Positions 9,201 to 17,105 are shown, numbered from the stretch's first letter. The stretch: 64,000 nucleotides of DNA from Streptomyces sp. NBS 14/10 (GCF_002224125.1 NZ_NCSM01000002.1:1-64000), one strand, 5' to 3'. A program made the numbers and translations. Notes: generated by a model not told the origin, from the sequence alone.

Positions 9201-9923
9201 GTCGTCGATCGCGCCCTTGAGCAGCGGATCCAGGTGGAAGGACTTGCCGATGTAGCCGGCGGCCGTGGCCGAACCGTCCAACAGATCTCGGGCCTTGATG
9301 CCGGTCGGGGCCGAGGAGACCGCCACGCCGTCGAGGTAGGTGGTGAGCCGGCCGACGGCGGTGTCGAGGGTGACGGTGATGGTCCGCCACTCGTCCGCGG
9401 GAAGCGGTGCGTAGCCGCGGATCTGCGTCTCCGCGCCCCCTCCGGCGGTGGTCACGGAGGTCTGCAGCAGCCCGCTGCTGTTGGCCGGGGTGGCGAAGAG
9501 GTACTTGGTGGTGTTGGTGCCCAGATCGAAGATCCGCTGCCACGGCGACGTGTCGCCGCTCCACTTCACCCGGGCGGAGACCGTCAAGCTGTCGGCCGCG
9601 CCGATCACTTCGCGGGGCAGGCGTACGTACGCGCCGGTGGAGGTGGGCGCCCCGCCGGGGAGAGCGAGCGCCTTGCCCCCGCCCGTGCCGGCGACGGACT
9701 GGGCGGTGGAGCCGTTGACCAGACTCGCCGTCAGGCCGTTGCCGGAGCTGTCGGTGATCTTGCCGGAGGACAGGTCGTCCTGGTCGAAGGTGTAGCGGGC
9801 GGTGGGCTGGGGCGTGTCGGCCGCCTGCGCGGGGACGGCTGGTGCGGCCAGCAGGCCCGCGCCGAGGGCCAGCGCCACGGCGGCCGGTGCCCGGCGCCGG
9901 GCGGATCTGTCAGCGGATGGCAT
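6264..9923 (-). CDS. Secreted multidomain glycoside hydrolase (clan GH-A, GH39-like) with LamG and C-terminal CBM-like domains
   Basis: A 1,219-residue exported enzyme. Residues 1-35 form a signal peptide (RSARRR, hydrophobic AVALALGAGLLAAP, then AQA-A). Residues about 40-230 are a LamG/concanavalin-like domain (YTFDQDD, WQRIFDLG, GAIDDFTVWHSALS). The catalytic barrel (about 320-690) has FVPFNEPEGN with candidate acid/base Glu467 and VNINEYAF with candidate nucleophile Glu583, the clan GH-A arrangement. Residues 790-1219 hold two or three beta-sandwich modules with YEAEDA/YEAQDA openings, as in CBM6/35-type carbohydrate binders. ATG at 9923 is preferred to 9938 because GAGGA precedes it by about nine bases. 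The gene diverges from the LacI regulator with operator-like palindromes between, so sugar-induced expression is likely. The exact GH family is uncertain. Confidence 0.85.
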   Translation of the reverse strand: MPSADRSARRRAPAAVALALGAGLLAAPAVPAQAADTPQPTARYTFDQDDLSSGKITDSSGNGLTASLVNGSTAQSVAGTGGGKALALPGGAPTSTGAYVRLPREVIGAADSLTVSARVKWSGDTSPWQRIFDLGTNTTKYLFATPANSSGLLQTSVTTAGGGAETQIRGYAPLPADEWRTITVTLDTAVGRLTTYLDGVAVSSAPTGIKARDLLDGSATAAGYIGKSFHLDPLLKGAIDDFTVWHSALSPEQVAGLAGEVPTLQQLSKTSFEVRTATGTAPSLPAAVRSSFSDGYDRDTPITWDAVAPGKYAQPGTFTVAGTAAGRAVEATVTVVRAQLTVDLGSDTGAFHGGASGTLYGVYGPDVPTNNLIEGMGLRTVSTKAQDGPQHPGADALEVVQPLADSTDGDVYIYMTDIHRGFPYEWPGDTPEKKLGLYKEKIAVQVDQVLQLPKQYQDNIVFVPFNEPEGNMFGTGEWSYNKVSWLSDPDDYFAAWDDVYKLIKRKMPGARIAGPNTSVLYDQVKGFLTHTLAAGTLPDVITWHELSHPEAVRESVATYRGWEKELFKGTDKEGTQLPVNINEYAFNYHTSVPGQMIQWVSAIEESKVDADIAYWNIDGNLSDSAVQSNRANGQWWLLHSYASMSGHTVKVTPPFPGENYTMQGVATVDAKKRQARLLFGGSTGKGHITFADVPKKLFGNRVHAWVREIEWSGQVGDNSGPKLLTETNLKVGDDGKVVVDFGDGGLPKLKESSAYEIVLSPAGKAKGTQSTPVRWQASYEAEDAAHTGSGYSKNGPEGSPREVSKFYTSGGYDVGGLRTGSDVTLDFTVDVPEDGTYDLGVFANSLNTFDKVKEQGPTNVFLRVDGKADGERELHLPLGYKWVVWDHTDTKVHLTKGKHTLTLAAKSLDGKRATKGDAIVDRLTLSLPDPSAATQVYEGELAWPDGGARPVYDLPKQAGTPATGSGAIQLPKNGTATFWVYSPADREATLKVDTLGGANARLSVNGHHVLRLSGGEHSVAVSLSGGINKVTLTGGSSATLVDRLTVTPTEGTLTARTYEAQDAKLAGSATLTPLSLATDGTAITGIGGDPGNGNTATFTVHADRAGLNALRIRYSNPEQSEATHYNPDPLARHADITVGGGKAQRVTFPHSFHQNNFWELTVPVHLEKGQNTITFRSEELPNFDGTTHASDTFPGVLLRSRYAPLIDRITVAPYAQEVR

Positions 9924-10040
9924 GGATTGCGTCCTCATCCTTGAGTTGGCGGTTCCGGTCGGCCTCGGCCGACCTCGGTCGGCTGCTCGTCCATGGGGCG
10001 TGGCCCGGCGGGAGAGTTTGCGGGTGGTGTTGGTGGCAGG

Positions 10041-10052
10041 CGAATCGGTTCG
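10041..10052. promoter_or_regulatory. LacI-type operator, copy 1
   Basis: CGAATCGGTTCG, one mismatch to the perfect palindrome; about 118 bp upstream of the glycosidase start. Confidence 0.6.
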
Positions 10053-10153
10053 ATTTCCTGCGCCACGGGAACTTCTCCGGCCGGCCGGGGCGGCAGCTCC
10101 TCTCCTCGGGGGTGTACGGAGCGCGCCCAGGGTTGCCGGAAGGATCGCTTCGT

Positions 10154-10165
10154 CGAACCGGTTCG
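10154..10165. promoter_or_regulatory. LacI-type operator, copy 2
   Basis: CGAACCGGTTCG, a perfect palindrome with central CCGG/CG-type symmetry typical of LacI-family sites. Confidence 0.7.
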
Positions 10166-10295
10166 CGAAGCTAGCACCGGGGAACCCGGCCAGCAATCCC
10201 TGCGACGCAACTGCGATTCCCAGCCCTTGGTGGATCGAGAAAGCGATGTCCAGGGTGTTGACAGGCGTTCGGGCGGTTTCTACGGTCGCTTCACG

Positions 10296-10307
10296 CGAAC
10301 CGGTTCG
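10296..10307. promoter_or_regulatory. LacI-type operator, copy 3
   Basis: CGAACCGGTTCG, identical to copy 2 and 142 bp from it; about 95 bp before the regulator start codon. Confidence 0.7.
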
Positions 10308-10376
10308 ACGGCCGGGGCGCCCCTCTCCTCCCGTACCGCATCCCCACAACCGGCGGGCGCTCCTCCTGTGAAGCGT

Positions 10377-10388
10377 CGAACTGGTTCG
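10377..10388. promoter_or_regulatory. LacI-type operator, copy 4
   Basis: CGAACTGGTTCG, one mismatch, directly in front of the AAGGAG ribosome site of the regulator gene, where a bound repressor would block its own transcription. Confidence 0.65.
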
Positions 10389-10402
10389 AGCAAGGAGTTG
10401 CC

Positions 10403-11431
10403 GTGAACATCGGTGAGATCGCGCGGCGGGCCGGTGTCTCGCGGAGCACCGTGTCCTACGCGCTGAGCGGCAAGCGCCCGGTGTCGGAGGACACGCGCCG
10501 GAAGATCCAGCAGGTCGTCGACGAGCTGGGGTACCGGCCCAGCGCCAGTGCCCGCGCCCTGGCCAACGGGCGGACCAGCACCCTCGGCCTGGTCTTCCCG
10601 CCGGCCGGGAACCACTACACAGGGATGCAGCTGGACTTCATCGGGAGCGTGGTGGAGGCCGCCGCGGCCTACGACTACGACGTGCTGCTGTCGCCGAGCG
10701 GTGTGGACAGTGACCGGTCGTTCCAGCGGCTGCTGGGGGAGCGGCGGGTCGACGGGGCGATCCTGATGGAGATCAGACTGGAGGACGACCGGGTGGACCA
10801 TCTGGCCGCCCTGGACTTCCCCTCCGTCACCATCGGCCGCACCGCCCGTCCCGAGGGCGTCTGGTGGGTCGCCCTGGACCACACCGCGCTGGTGGAGGCG
10901 TGCGTCCACCACCTGGCGGATCTCGGCCACCGGCGGGTCGCCTTCGTCAACCGTCCCGAGCAGCTGCTGCGGGCCGGGTACGAGTCCGCGCACCGCGGCC
11001 TGGACGGTTTCACCAAGGCGGCGGCCGAGCGCGGACTGACGGTCCGGACGTACTGCTGCGGGGACGACGCCGCCTCGGGCCAGAGCTGCGTACGGCGCAT
11101 CCTGCACGACGATCCCGCCACCACGGCCCTGGTCACGCTGAACGAGGCCGCGCTGGGCGGTCTCTACCGGGGGCTCGCCCAGGCCGGCCGCCACGTACCG
11201 CGCGACTTCTCCGTCACGGGAGTGGTGGCCAGCCGCTGGGCGGAGACGGTGACCCCGCAGCTCACCGCGGCGGACGTACCGGCGGCCGAAATGGGCCGGC
11301 GCGCCGTCGAGCTGCTGGTGGAGCGGCTCGGCCATCCCCACGCGCCGCCCCGGCACCATCTCCTCACGCCGCCCATCTCCCTGCGAGCCAGCACCGGGCC
11401 CTCGGGAGCCACGCCCGCGGCGGACACCTGA
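10403..11431 (+). CDS. LacI-family transcriptional regulator
   Basis: A 342-residue repressor. Residues 1-50 form the LacI helix-turn-helix plus hinge (IGEIARRAGVSRSTVSYALSG ... RRKIQQVVDELGYRPSASARAL), the rest is a periplasmic-binding-protein-like sugar domain (LGLVFP, RRVDGAILME, VTIGRTA, HLADLGHRRVAFV, VTGVVASRWAE). The GTG at 10403 is chosen because AAGGAG lies six bases upstream and the HTH begins at once. It sits between a secreted glycosidase and a sugar importer and most likely represses both until an oligosaccharide binds; four palindromic sites in its upstream region support this. Confidence 0.93.
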   Translation: MNIGEIARRAGVSRSTVSYALSGKRPVSEDTRRKIQQVVDELGYRPSASARALANGRTSTLGLVFPPAGNHYTGMQLDFIGSVVEAAAAYDYDVLLSPSGVDSDRSFQRLLGERRVDGAILMEIRLEDDRVDHLAALDFPSVTIGRTARPEGVWWVALDHTALVEACVHHLADLGHRRVAFVNRPEQLLRAGYESAHRGLDGFTKAAAERGLTVRTYCCGDDAASGQSCVRRILHDDPATTALVTLNEAALGGLYRGLAQAGRHVPRDFSVTGVVASRWAETVTPQLTAADVPAAEMGRRAVELLVERLGHPHAPPRHHLLTPPISLRASTGPSGATPAADT

Positions 11432-11517
11432 CCCGATACGACCCCCTGACCGCACCCCACCCCACGCTCACCTCCCCCAGCCCTCGGCACCCGCATGCCA
11501 AAAACAAAGGACCGGCC

Positions 11518-12759
11518 ATGAACAGCTCCTCCAGACGGCGTCGCCTCACCGCCGCAGCCCTCACCGCCCTGGCCGTCGCGGCCAGTGCCACCGCCTGCGG
11601 CTCGGGAGGCACCGGGGCGAAAGCGGCTGACAGCGGCACGTACACCATCTGGGACCCGTATCCCCAGTTCGACAAGGGCTCGGCATGGCTGAAGCTGCTG
11701 GACGAGTGCGGCACCAAGGCGGGCGTGAAGGTCAAGCGCACCGGCTTCGACACCAGCGACCTGGCGAACAAGGCGCTGCTGGCCGCGCAGCAGGGCAACT
11801 CCCCGGACGTCCTCATCGTCGACAACCCGGTGGTGTCGACCCTGGCCGAGGCCGGCGTACTCACCACCACCGACGACAACAAGCTCGACACCTCGAAGGT
11901 GGATCCCAACCTGCTCGCGGCCGGCCAGTCGGGCGGCAAGACCTACGGAACCCCCATCGGCGCCAACACCCTCGCCCTCTACTACAACAAGAAGGTCCTG
12001 AAGGAGGCCGGGGCCGACATCGCCTCGATCAAGGACTGGAAGTCGCTGACCGCGGCGCTGGAGAAGGTCAAGAAGGCGGGCAAGAAGGGCATCACGTTCT
12101 CGGCGATCGGCACCGAGGAAGGCAGCTTCCAGTTCCTGCCATGGTTCTGGGGGTCGGGCGCGAAGCTGACCGAGCTCGACTCCGCCCAGGCCGTTTCCGC
12201 GCTGTCCCTGTGGAAGGACTGGCTGGCCAAGGGCTACGCCCCGAACTCGGTGCTCAACAACACCCAGACCACCAGCTGGCAGGAGTTCGCGACCGGCGAT
12301 TACGCGTTCAGCGAGAACGGCACCTGGCAGCTCGCCAACGCCAAGAAGGCGGGCCTCGACTACGGCGTTCTGCCCATCCCCGGCATCGAGGGAGGCAAGG
12401 CGTCGGCCCCGACAGGCGGCGAGTTCGTCACCGTCCCGGTCCAGGACTCGACCGACCGCTACGCCACCACGCAGAAACTCGCGACCTGCCTGACCAGCAC
12501 CCAGAACCTGTACGACACCGACACCACCCTCTCCTACGTCGCCCCCACCTCCGAGGTCCAGGACAAGCAGGTGGCGGCCACCCCCGAGCTCAAGCCGTGG
12601 GTGGACGCGGTCAAGGCCGCCCGGGGCCGCACCAGCGACGACCTGGGCACCAAGTACCCGAAGATTTCCGAGCAGCTGTGGAAGGCCGTGCAGTCCGCCC
12701 TGAGCGGCTCGAAGTCTCCGAAGGACGCGCTGAGCGCCGCTCAGTCCGCCGTCAAGTGA
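11518..12759 (+). CDS. Sugar ABC transporter substrate-binding lipoprotein
   Basis: A 413-residue extracellular binding protein of the family-1 (maltose/oligosaccharide) group. A basic N-terminus (SSSRRRRL) and hydrophobic stretch lead to the lipobox SATAC with lipidated Cys27. The body shows the usual landmarks: NSPDVLIVDNP, YGTPIGANTLALYYNKK, WKSLTAALEKVKKAG, FSENGTWQL, LPIPGIEGGKASAPTGGE. ATG at 11518 has AAAGG seven bases ahead; the frame stays open far upstream inside lacI but that part is a shadow. It is followed after about 20 bp by two permease genes and captures the sugar for them. Confidence 0.93.
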   Translation: MNSSSRRRRLTAAALTALAVAASATACGSGGTGAKAADSGTYTIWDPYPQFDKGSAWLKLLDECGTKAGVKVKRTGFDTSDLANKALLAAQQGNSPDVLIVDNPVVSTLAEAGVLTTTDDNKLDTSKVDPNLLAAGQSGGKTYGTPIGANTLALYYNKKVLKEAGADIASIKDWKSLTAALEKVKKAGKKGITFSAIGTEEGSFQFLPWFWGSGAKLTELDSAQAVSALSLWKDWLAKGYAPNSVLNNTQTTSWQEFATGDYAFSENGTWQLANAKKAGLDYGVLPIPGIEGGKASAPTGGEFVTVPVQDSTDRYATTQKLATCLTSTQNLYDTDTTLSYVAPTSEVQDKQVAATPELKPWVDAVKAARGRTSDDLGTKYPKISEQLWKAVQSALSGSKSPKDALSAAQSAVK

Positions 12760-12778
12760 CGCACTCCAGGGCCTTTTG

Positions 12779-13747
12779 ATGAGTCACACGACACAAGTGC
12801 CGCATCGCCGACCCGTGCCCGACCACCCGGCGGTCCCTACCGCACCGCCCCGGGCACGGCGCCGCCCCAGCTCCCAGCAGTGGGCCGCCTGGGCCTTCCT
12901 CACCCCGGTCACCCTCTACCTCGTCCTCTTCTACGCCTATCCGCTGTACCGCAACCTCGATCTGAGCCTGCGCAACTACACCGTCCGCTCCTTCGTCCAG
13001 GGCGACGCACCCTTCACCGGCCTGGCCAACTACCGCACCGTCTTCGACGACCCGACCTTCGCCCCCGCCCTGGTCCACACCGTGGTGTTCACCGCCGTGT
13101 GCCTTTTCTTCCAGTACGCCATCGGCCTGGCCCTCGCGGTCTTCTTCAACCAGCACTTCCGGCTCTCCGCCACCCTGCGCGCCCTGTTCCTGGTGCCCTG
13201 GCTGCTGCCGCTGATCGTGTCCGCCTCCACCTGGTCGTGGATGCTCAACAGCGACTCCGGTGTCGTCAACGCCGGCCTGCACGCCGTCGGCATCGGCCCG
13301 GTGAACTGGCTGACCTCACCGTCGTGGTCGCTGGCCTCGGTGATCATCGCCAACATCTGGATCGGTGTCCCGTTCAACCTGGTCGTGCTCTACAGCGGCC
13401 TGCAGTCCATCCCCGTCGGTCTGTACGAGGCCGCCGCCCTCGACGGGGCGGGCGCCTGGCGCCGGTTCTGGAGCATCACCTTCCCGCTGCTGCGCCCCGT
13501 GTCCACGATCACCCTGCTGCTGGGGCTGGTCTACACGCTCAAGGTCTTCGACATCATCTGGATCATGACCAAGGGCGGCCCGGCGGAATCATCCACGACC
13601 TTCGCCACCTGGTCCTACCAGCTCGGTTTCGGCAACCTGCTGCCCGAATTCGGCCCGGGTGCGGCCGTCGGCAACCTGCTCGTGGTCGCCGCCCTGGTCT
13701 TCGGCCTGGTCTACGTCCGGGTGCAGAGAAAGCAGGCGCTGACATGA
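12779..13747 (+). CDS. Sugar ABC transporter permease (MalF-type)
   Basis: A 322-residue membrane protein with six predicted hydrophobic spans after a 35-residue basic, cytosolic leader. The EAA loop that contacts the ATPase is visible as YEAAALDGAGAWRRFWSITFPLL near residue 220. It pairs with the next permease to form the membrane channel. ATG at 12779 follows AGGG; a TTG one codon earlier is possible. Its stop overlaps the next start (ATGA at 13744-13747), so the two permeases are translationally coupled. No ATP-binding subunit is encoded nearby; streptomycetes usually share one (MsiK) among such importers. Confidence 0.92.
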   Translation: MSHTTQVPHRRPVPDHPAVPTAPPRARRRPSSQQWAAWAFLTPVTLYLVLFYAYPLYRNLDLSLRNYTVRSFVQGDAPFTGLANYRTVFDDPTFAPALVHTVVFTAVCLFFQYAIGLALAVFFNQHFRLSATLRALFLVPWLLPLIVSASTWSWMLNSDSGVVNAGLHAVGIGPVNWLTSPSWSLASVIIANIWIGVPFNLVVLYSGLQSIPVGLYEAAALDGAGAWRRFWSITFPLLRPVSTITLLLGLVYTLKVFDIIWIMTKGGPAESSTTFATWSYQLGFGNLLPEFGPGAAVGNLLVVAALVFGLVYVRVQRKQALT

Positions 13748-14568
13748 CACGAAGCGGGAAGCGCACCTGGGGAAAGACGACGATCGGCCTTCTGCTGACC
13801 GGGATCATGCTCTTCCCGGTCTACTGGATGCTGAACGTGTCCCTCACTCGCGACCAGGACATGCGCAAGAGCCCACCGGGCCTGTTCCCCGTCCACGGCA
13901 CGCTGGCCGGCTACCGCAGGGTCCTCGACGAGCAGTTGCCCTACCTCGGCACCAGCCTCGTCATCGGCCTGGGCACCGTCGTACTGACCGTGGCCCTGTC
14001 CGCGCCCGCCGGTTACGCGCTGGCCAAGCTGCGCCCGCGCGGCGGCGGGGTACTGAGCTTCCTCCTCCTGGCCGCTCAGATGATCCCCGGCATCATCATG
14101 GCGATGGGCTTCTACGCCATCTACCTCCAGCTCGGCCTGCTCCAGTCCGTGCCCGGCCTGATCGTCGCCGACTCCACCCTGGCCGTCCCCTTCGCGGTCC
14201 TCATCTTCACCGCGTTCATGTCCGGGATCCCGGGCGAACTGCTCCAGGCCGCGAAGACCGACGGCGCCGGACCCCTCCGCACCTTCTGGTCGATCATCCT
14301 GCCGATGAGCCGCAACGCCGTCGTCACGGTGTCCCTGTTCGCCTTCCTGTGGTCCTGGTCCGACTTCGTCTTCGCCAGCACCCTCGCGGGCGGCGGCGCA
14401 CACAAGCCGATCACCCTCGGCATCTACCACTACATCGGCAACAACAACCAGGAGTGGAACGCCATCATGGCCACCGCCGTCGTGGCCTCGCTGCCGGCCG
14501 CGGTCATCCTCGTCCTCGCCCAGCGGTACGTCGCCGCCGGCGTGACCGCCGGCGCCGTCAAGGACTGA
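13744..14568 (+). CDS. Sugar ABC transporter permease (MalG-type)
   Basis: A 274-residue permease with six hydrophobic spans. The conserved EAA-type loop appears as ELLQAAKTDGAGPLRTFWSIILPM near residue 175, and the domain ends LAQRYVAAGVTAGAVKD, typical of MalG-like subunits. It starts within the stop codon of the partner permease. Together with it and the lipoprotein it makes an oligosaccharide importer that feeds the cytosolic glycosidase downstream. Confidence 0.92.
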   Translation: MTRSGKRTWGKTTIGLLLTGIMLFPVYWMLNVSLTRDQDMRKSPPGLFPVHGTLAGYRRVLDEQLPYLGTSLVIGLGTVVLTVALSAPAGYALAKLRPRGGGVLSFLLLAAQMIPGIIMAMGFYAIYLQLGLLQSVPGLIVADSTLAVPFAVLIFTAFMSGIPGELLQAAKTDGAGPLRTFWSIILPMSRNAVVTVSLFAFLWSWSDFVFASTLAGGGAHKPITLGIYHYIGNNNQEWNAIMATAVVASLPAAVILVLAQRYVAAGVTAGAVKD

Positions 14569-14600
14569 CCTTCCCCGGCGATCCGATCCTCCCCTCGCCC

Positions 14601-14642
14601 GCCGGGAAGCTCCCGCCGGGAAGCTCCCGCCGGGAAGCTCCC
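14601..14642 (+). repeat. Three tandem 14-bp repeats
   Basis: Three exact head-to-tail copies of GCCGGGAAGCTCCC in the 142-bp gap between the permease and glycosidase genes, ending in a partial fourth (GCCGG). Each unit is itself an imperfect inverted repeat (GGGAAGCTCCC), so the array can fold into alternative hairpins that could weaken transcription into the last gene. Confidence 0.85.
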
Positions 14643-14710
14643 GCCGGTACGCCGCCACAGCTGCCCGGTATGCCGCCGACCCGCCACCGTCGAAGAAACG
14701 AGTAACGCTC

Positions 14711-16468
14711 ATGACCGCCGCCCCGTCCGGCCCGGCCTTCTCCGTCCACGACATTCCGTTTAGCACCCATGGGTCCTGGTTCGGCATCTCGCCCGTGGTG
14801 GCGCAGAAGACCTATGCCGACGACCTCCACCTGGTTTCGCACCAGAACGGTATGCACGCAGTGCTGCAGTTCGTCCCCCTCGATGCCGGGACGGGTGCCC
14901 GGGCCACGACCCGCATCGAGGCGACACCCGGACTGCTCAGCTGGACCGGCGAGGGCGGCCGTATCGACCTCGCCTACGAGTCACCGGACACCATACGGCT
15001 GCGCGGCGAGGGGCTCGGCCTGCGTATCGGTGCCGCCGAGCAGACCCTGACGCCCTTCACCGGCGCCTACTTCTTCCGTGACCCGGTGGACGGGGCGTAC
15101 GTCTTCACCTCGTACGAGACCGGCCGCCGCTACCGGATCACCGTGCTGTCCGCCGGCGCGGTCGGTGCGTTCGGCGCCCAGGACCTGGGCAGCGCGGAGC
15201 GCGGTCTGGCCATCGCGGCGGAGAATGGCGGGGTCTGGGAGGCCGCTGTCGAGGAACTGGACAGCGCGCGCCGCCCCTACACCGCGCGGACGGCCTTCGA
15301 TCAGGTCGTGACCGCCGCGCAGAACGCCTTCGCCCAATTCGCCGACGCGGTCGCCCCGTGGCGCTCGGCCGACACCCCGGCCGCCGAACTGGCGGCCTAC
15401 GTCCTGTGGTCCGCGACGGTGAACCCAACGGGCTTCGTCACCCGGCCCGCCGTGCTGATGTCCAAGCACTGGATGGACAAGGTCTGGAGCTGGGACCACT
15501 GCTTCAACGCCCTGGCGATGGCCCCCGGTCAGCCCGCGTCCGCCTGGGACCAGTTCTGCCTCCCCTTCGACCACCAGGACGAGAGCGGAGCCCTGCCCGA
15601 CTCCGTCTGCCACTCCGAGATCCTCTACAACTACGTCAAACCCCCCATCCACGGCTGGGCTCTGGGCCACCTGCGCCGACGCCTGCCCGAACCGCTCGAC
15701 CCGGCGGAGCTGGCCCGGATGTACGACCGGCTGGCACGCTGGACCGAGTTCTGGCTCACCGCGCGAAGAGCGCCCGGCAGTGCCCTTCCCCACTACCAGC
15801 ACGGCAACGACAGCGGCTGGGACAACGCCACGACCTTCGACCCGGAACGGGTGGTCGCCACCGCCGACCTCGCCGGGTTCCTGGTCCTCCAACTGCGCGA
15901 ACTCGCCGGCCTGGCCGAAGAGCTGGGGCGGCCGGACGACGCCCGCCGGTGGACGCGGACCGCGGACGCGACTCAGGCCGCGATGCTCGACGACCTGTGG
16001 AAGGGTGATCACTTCGTCGCCCGCGGAGCGCACAGCGGGGACACCTGGAGCACCTCCAGCCTGCTGGATCTGATGCCGATCGCGCTGGGCGAGCACCTGC
16101 CGCAGCACGTCGCCGCCGTGCTGGCCGAGCGCATCCAGGCGCACCTGACGCCGTACGGGCTCGCGACCGAACTGCCCAGCTCACCCCACTACCTCTCCGA
16201 CGGCTACTGGCGCGGCCCCGTCTGGGCCCCCGCCGTCGTCCTCATCGAGGACGGCCTGCGCCGCAGCGGTCACCAGAACCTCGCGGACGAGATCAGCGCC
16301 CGCTTCCGGACCCTGTGCGAGACACACGGTTTCGCGGAGAACTTCGACGCCCTCACCGGAACCGGCCTGCGCGACCGCGCCTACACCTGGACCGCCAGCG
16401 GCTACCTGCTCCTCGCCGAAGCCCACGCACTCCGACCCGCCACGCCCGCCCCGCGGACGGGCGGATGA
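14711..16468 (+). CDS. Cytosolic glycoside hydrolase, GH63-like (amylo-alpha-1,6-glucosidase/YgjK type)
   Basis: A 585-residue protein without signal peptide. Residues about 1-200 form a beta-sandwich; residues 225-575 an (alpha/alpha)6 barrel with conserved blocks: MDKVWSWDHCFNALA near 258, DESGALPDSV, HGNDSGWDNAT near 365 and YLSDGYWRGPVWAP near 500, ending YTWTASGYLLLAE. These aromatic/acidic clusters are those of GH63/GH37-like glucosidases acting on alpha-linked oligosaccharides. Position after the importer suggests that it breaks down the imported sugar. No clear Shine-Dalgarno is seen before the ATG at 14711. Substrate linkage cannot be deduced. Confidence 0.85.
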   Translation: MTAAPSGPAFSVHDIPFSTHGSWFGISPVVAQKTYADDLHLVSHQNGMHAVLQFVPLDAGTGARATTRIEATPGLLSWTGEGGRIDLAYESPDTIRLRGEGLGLRIGAAEQTLTPFTGAYFFRDPVDGAYVFTSYETGRRYRITVLSAGAVGAFGAQDLGSAERGLAIAAENGGVWEAAVEELDSARRPYTARTAFDQVVTAAQNAFAQFADAVAPWRSADTPAAELAAYVLWSATVNPTGFVTRPAVLMSKHWMDKVWSWDHCFNALAMAPGQPASAWDQFCLPFDHQDESGALPDSVCHSEILYNYVKPPIHGWALGHLRRRLPEPLDPAELARMYDRLARWTEFWLTARRAPGSALPHYQHGNDSGWDNATTFDPERVVATADLAGFLVLQLRELAGLAEELGRPDDARRWTRTADATQAAMLDDLWKGDHFVARGAHSGDTWSTSSLLDLMPIALGEHLPQHVAAVLAERIQAHLTPYGLATELPSSPHYLSDGYWRGPVWAPAVVLIEDGLRRSGHQNLADEISARFRTLCETHGFAENFDALTGTGLRDRAYTWTASGYLLLAEAHALRPATPAPRTGG

Positions 16469-16519
16469 AGAACCCCTGTCCGCACGCCACGACAAGGGGA
16501 CGCTGATCGCGCCTGATCT

Positions 16520-16539
16520 GACGGTCGGTGTCGACCGTC
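16520..16539 (+). terminator. Stem-loop after the sugar-use operon
   Basis: Perfect 8-bp stem GACGGTCG / CGACCGTC with GTGT loop, 51 bases after the glycosidase stop. Confidence 0.55.
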
Positions 16540-16627
16540 CAACTTCGGCTGTGTACTGCTCTCGGCAGTATGGCCCGCGTACCTTCATCACGGTCTCGGG
16601 CCATGAGTCATCGAACGGGTCCGGCCG

Positions 16628-16889
16628 TCAGTGGCGAATGGGAGCGGTGCGGCCGTAGCGCCGTTCGAAGCGCTCCACCCGACCAGCGGTGTCCAGGACC
16701 CGCGAGGTGCCGGTGTGGAACGGGTGGCTCGCCGACGAGATCTCGACGTCGACGAACCGGATAGGTGGCGCCGTCCTCCCACTCGACCGTCTGCTGGGCG
16801 TCGATGGTGGAGCGGGTGAGCAGATGGAGTCCCGATGCGCGGTCGCGGAAGACAACGGGGCGGGAGGTGGGGTGGATGCCGGACCTCAT
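16628..16889 (-). pseudogene. rpmE2: Ribosomal protein L31 type B, interrupted by a frameshift
   Basis: ATG at 16889 with GAGGAGG nine bases upstream starts [16 protein letters not shown] and runs to EWEDGATYP, the first half of the cysteine-free L31 (type B, about 85 residues). After base ~16755 the protein continues only in another frame, with [16 protein letters not shown] and [16 protein letters not shown]. One extra base in the run read as GGTTCGTC on the coding strand explains the shift. Type B L31 lacks the zinc-binding cysteines and replaces the zinc form when zinc is scarce. It follows the L33 gene by 51 bp. It may be a real loss or a sequencing error. Confidence 0.85.
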
Positions 16890-16940
16890 GGGTTGTGCCT
16901 CCTCGGGGGGCCTCCGTCGCCGGACGACGGAGGCAGGTGG

Positions 16941-17105
16941 TCAACGTTCTTCGCGGAACAGGGTGTGCTTGCCGACCACCGGGTCGTACTTGCGCAGGAC
17001 CAGCCGGTCGGGGTCGTTCAAACGGTTCTTGCGGGTCACGTAGGTGACTCCGGTACCGGCCGTCGACTTCAGCTTGACGACGGGCCGTGTGGTGCTGCGT
17101 GCCAT
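16941..17105 (-). CDS. rpmG: Ribosomal protein L33, cysteine-free paralogue
   Basis: A 54-residue 50S subunit protein: [49 protein letters not shown]. It carries no cysteine, so it is the zinc-independent form that substitutes for the CxxC form. ATG at 17105 has AAAGGAG nine bases upstream; the frame extends further but the extra residues are not L33. It is the first gene of a two-gene unit with the damaged L31. Such pairs are usually repressed by Zur when zinc is plentiful; I could not identify a convincing Zur box upstream. Confidence 0.93.
   Translation of the reverse strand: MARSTTRPVVKLKSTAGTGVTYVTRKNRLNDPDRLVLRKYDPVVGKHTLFREER

Larger units (their letters stand above)
9924..10402. promoter_or_regulatory. 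Divergent regulatory region of glycosidase and lacI-type genes
   Basis: 479 bp without a convincing gene. It carries four copies of a 12-bp palindrome based on CGAACCGGTTCG, at 10041, 10154, 10296 and 10377. Spacing suggests that the repressor encoded next door controls both directions and its own gene. Confidence 0.75.

Noticed and set aside
6252..9944. 1,230-codon + strand frame opposite the glycosidase
   Set aside because: Mirror frame of the secreted glycosidase, which has a signal peptide and catalytic motifs.
10864..11517. N-terminal extension of the sugar-binding protein frame
   Set aside because: It overlaps the LacI gene; the true start at 11518 has a ribosome site and begins a lipoprotein signal.
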